NCBI GenBank assembly: GCA_003447785.1
Contig: DLYJ01000156.1
Span: forward strand, 1 to 6,578
DNA: 6,578 bases
Direction: 5' to 3'
From: Treponema sp.
Lineage (GTDB): Bacteria > Spirochaetota > Spirochaetia > Treponematales > Treponemataceae
Shown: piece after piece, positions 5,160 through 6,578 of the stretch
How positions within the stretch are numbered: position 1 is the first letter of the stretch
How the letters are laid out: the number at the start of each line of letters is the position of its first letter
Translations under genes and position numbers: made by a program
Notes under the pieces: model-generated
What the model was told of the DNA's origin: nothing
Databases searched by the model: none
Seen by the model: only the letters and a program-made list of their open reading frames with translations

Positions 5160-6026
5160 ATGATCTGGTTAATTGGCTGCAAAGGAATGCTTGGTTCAGA
5201 AGTTGCTGAACTTCTGGAAAAAAACAATATTGAATTTACAGGCACTGACAGACAGGTTGATATTACAGACCTGAGCGCACTGGAAGACTTTGTCAGAGGA
5301 AAGAAAATTTCTTATATCGTAAACTGTGCCGCATACACTGCAGTTGACCTTGCAGAAAGCAATCAGGAAGCCGCTCTTGCACTAAACGCCACAGGCCCTA
5401 AAAATATTGCAGTTGTTGCAAAGAAAATCGGCGCAAAAGTGATTCATATTTCCACCGATTATGTTTTTGACGGAACTTCCACACGTCCGCTCAAAGAAGA
5501 TGACCCGATTGCGCCGATCGGAGTATATGGTTCAACCAAGGCTAAAGGTGAAGCAGAACTTGCCGCTAACACTGATGAATTCTACATTCTCAGAACTGCG
5601 TGGCTTTACGGCAAGGCAGGCAAAAACTTTGTTTTTACGATGATTAAACTTATGGAGAGCCACGACACAATCAAGGTTGTAAGCGACCAGTGGGGAACTC
5701 CCACATGGACAAATACTCTTGCAAACGTAATCATTTCGATAATTCAAAAAGGAAACGTCCCGTACGGTATCTACCACTGTACCGACCTTGGAAAAATCAC
5801 CTGGTACGACTTTGCTGTGGAAATTCAAAAACAGGCCGTTGCCTCAGGGCTTTTAACCAAAACAGACTGCGTGGTAAATCCTTGTACTACTGCCGATTAT
5901 CCCACACCCGCAAAGCGCCCGGCTTATTCAGTTCTGGACAAGACAAAAATTCAGGATGCTTTGGGCATCAGACTGCCTGCCTGGGAAGAAAGCCTTAAGA
6001 AGTTTCTTTCTGATATCACAAATTAA
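5160..6026 (+). CDS. rfbD: dTDP-4-dehydrorhamnose reductase
   Basis: Reduces the C4 keto group of dTDP-4-keto-L-rhamnose with NAD(P)H, the last step to dTDP-L-rhamnose. It is a short extended SDR of 288 residues, the normal RmlD length. The dinucleotide-binding loop is GCKGMLG (6-12), a variant of the usual GxxGQLG. NCAAYTAVDLAE (55-66), ISTDYVFDG (97-105) and the catalytic YGSTK (Y123/K127) follow. TGGAG lies five bases before the ATG. The gene starts 15 bases after the rfbC stop codon and is followed directly by the operon's terminator, so it is the last gene. No residue needed for activity appears to be missing. Confidence 0.96.
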   Translation: MIWLIGCKGMLGSEVAELLEKNNIEFTGTDRQVDITDLSALEDFVRGKKISYIVNCAAYTAVDLAESNQEAALALNATGPKNIAVVAKKIGAKVIHISTDYVFDGTSTRPLKEDDPIAPIGVYGSTKAKGEAELAANTDEFYILRTAWLYGKAGKNFVFTMIKLMESHDTIKVVSDQWGTPTWTNTLANVIISIIQKGNVPYGIYHCTDLGKITWYDFAVEIQKQAVASGLLTKTDCVVNPCTTADYPTPAKRPAYSVLDKTKIQDALGIRLPAWEESLKKFLSDITN

Positions 6027-6050
6027 CAAAAAATCCGCTGATTTGACTGG

Positions 6051-6080
6051 AAGACAGGCTTTAATGGAGCCTGTTTTTTC
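6051..6080 (+). terminator. Intrinsic terminator of the rfb operon
   Basis: ACAGGCT (6054-6060) and AGCCTGT (6068-6074) form a perfect 7-bp stem around a 7-base loop and run directly into a tract of six T (6074-6079). A-rich bases before the stem can pair partly with the T tract. It lies 27 bases after the rfbD stop codon and separates the operon from the response regulator gene. Confidence 0.9.
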
Positions 6081-6102
6081 TGGCTTTTTAAAAATTTTGC
6101 CT

Positions 6103-6108
6103 TATAAT
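6103..6108 (+). promoter_or_regulatory. -10 box of the response regulator gene
   Basis: A perfect TATAAT lies 7 bases before the ATG at 6116, so transcription should start at or next to the start codon. The -35 region (near 6080-6086) does not match the consensus well. There may be dependence on an activator, or another sigma factor may be used. Confidence 0.55.
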
Positions 6109-6115
6109 TTACTGT

Positions 6116-6578
6116 ATGAGAAAAGGCAGTGAATTATTTGAACGAAAAGTTTTAATCGTTGATGATGAAGAAATCAACAGGCAGATTCTTGGAAACATAA
6201 TCGAAAGTGAATATAAGGTCGATTATGCAAAAGACGGAAAGGAAGCCCTGGAAAAAATTCATGACAGAAGTTCAGGCATTTCCCTGGTTATGCTGGACCT
6301 TCTTATGCCTCAGGTAAGCGGTTTTGATGTCCTTAAGCAGATGAATGAAGAGGGGCTTGCTTCAGAAATTCCTGTCATTGTCCTTACTTCAGAAAAAGAA
6401 TCGGAAGTTGAAAGCCTTAAGCTGGGGGCGGCCGACTTTCTTACCAAGCCTTATGACAGGCCAGAGGTGATTCTTGCCCGGGTGAGCCATGCCATCGAGC
6501 TTTTTGAAAATTCAAGAATCATCAATGCAACTGAATTTGATAAACTTACCACTCTGTACACTCCTGAATTCTTCTTTG
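6116..6578 (+). CDS. Response regulator with probable GGDEF output domain (partial, runs off the window)
   Basis: The first 154 residues are present. A CheY-like receiver domain covers about residues 10-130. It has the acidic pair D16/D17 (VLIVDDEE), the phospho-acceptor D61 (VMLDLLMP), T91 (VIVLTS) and K111 (FLTKPYD), so it should be phosphorylated by a sensor kinase. After a helical linker, the sequence FDKLTTLYTPEFF (141-153) resembles the D-x-L-T-x-L-Y-x-x-x-(F/Y)-F entry to a GGDEF domain. That suggests control of cyclic-di-GMP, but the GGDEF motif itself lies outside the window. An in-frame TAA at 6089 and no alternative start codon fix the ATG at 6116. There is no Shine-Dalgarno sequence. 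The gene is separated from the rfb operon by a terminator, so no functional link is implied. Confidence 0.85.
   Translation, partial: MRKGSELFERKVLIVDDEEINRQILGNIIESEYKVDYAKDGKEALEKIHDRSSGISLVMLDLLMPQVSGFDVLKQMNEEGLASEIPVIVLTSEKESEVESLKLGAADFLTKPYDRPEVILARVSHAIELFENSRIINATEFDKLTTLYTPEFFF

Overview
The window looks like chromosomal DNA of a host-associated spirochaete, most likely a Treponema. I infer this from the protein style, the AT-rich intergenic DNA and the kinds of genes present; no marker gene fixes the species. It has two halves of very different character.

Left half (1-2430), accessory in character. Positions 1-633 hold no convincing gene. They contain a 44-bp degenerate repeat built on CGACATTTTTC (1-113 and again 447-510), three exact-period 32-bp tandem copies containing ATGAGCGAG (139-234), and two hairpins (369-386 and 391-435). 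Next comes a promoter with a paired GCAA-N4-TTGC motif and an XRE-family regulator resembling HipB (634-969). Its expected partner gene, probably hipA, seems to survive only as a start codon and a few codons (966-1031). The remnant is cut off by a GC-rich, hairpin-dense intergenic element (981-1076). The stop codon of a convergent AAA+ ATPase/DUF4143 gene (1076-2293, minus strand) overlaps that element. The ATPase promoter has its -10 box in the centre of a perfect 18-bp-arm palindrome (2306-2344). Just upstream of the ATPase, 2380-2412 is a chimeric scar: 24 bp identical to the ATPase's own helix-turn-helix coding region, joined to a 13-bp copy of the end of the GC-rich element. This half looks like repeated insertion, deletion and recombination.

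Right half (2432-6080), orderly. A sigma70-type promoter drives four closely spaced same-strand genes, rfbB-rfbA-rfbC-rfbD (rmlB-A-C-D). Together they are a complete pathway from glucose-1-phosphate to dTDP-L-rhamnose: RfbA makes dTDP-glucose, RfbB converts it to the 4-keto-6-deoxy sugar, RfbC epimerises C3 and C5, and RfbD reduces C4. A strong intrinsic terminator (6054-6079) ends the operon. No glycosyltransferase lies in the window, so the destination of the rhamnose (surface polysaccharide, glycolipid or glycoprotein) is unknown.

From 6116 the window enters a response regulator that runs off the end, with an intact receiver domain and what looks like the start of a GGDEF domain. Its TATAAT box sits 7 nt from the ATG with no Shine-Dalgarno, so it may be translated from a leaderless mRNA.

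The parts most worth following up are the ATPase with its self-centred palindromic promoter and flanking repeat scars, the apparently orphaned HipB-like regulator, and the two unexplained repeat families at the left edge.
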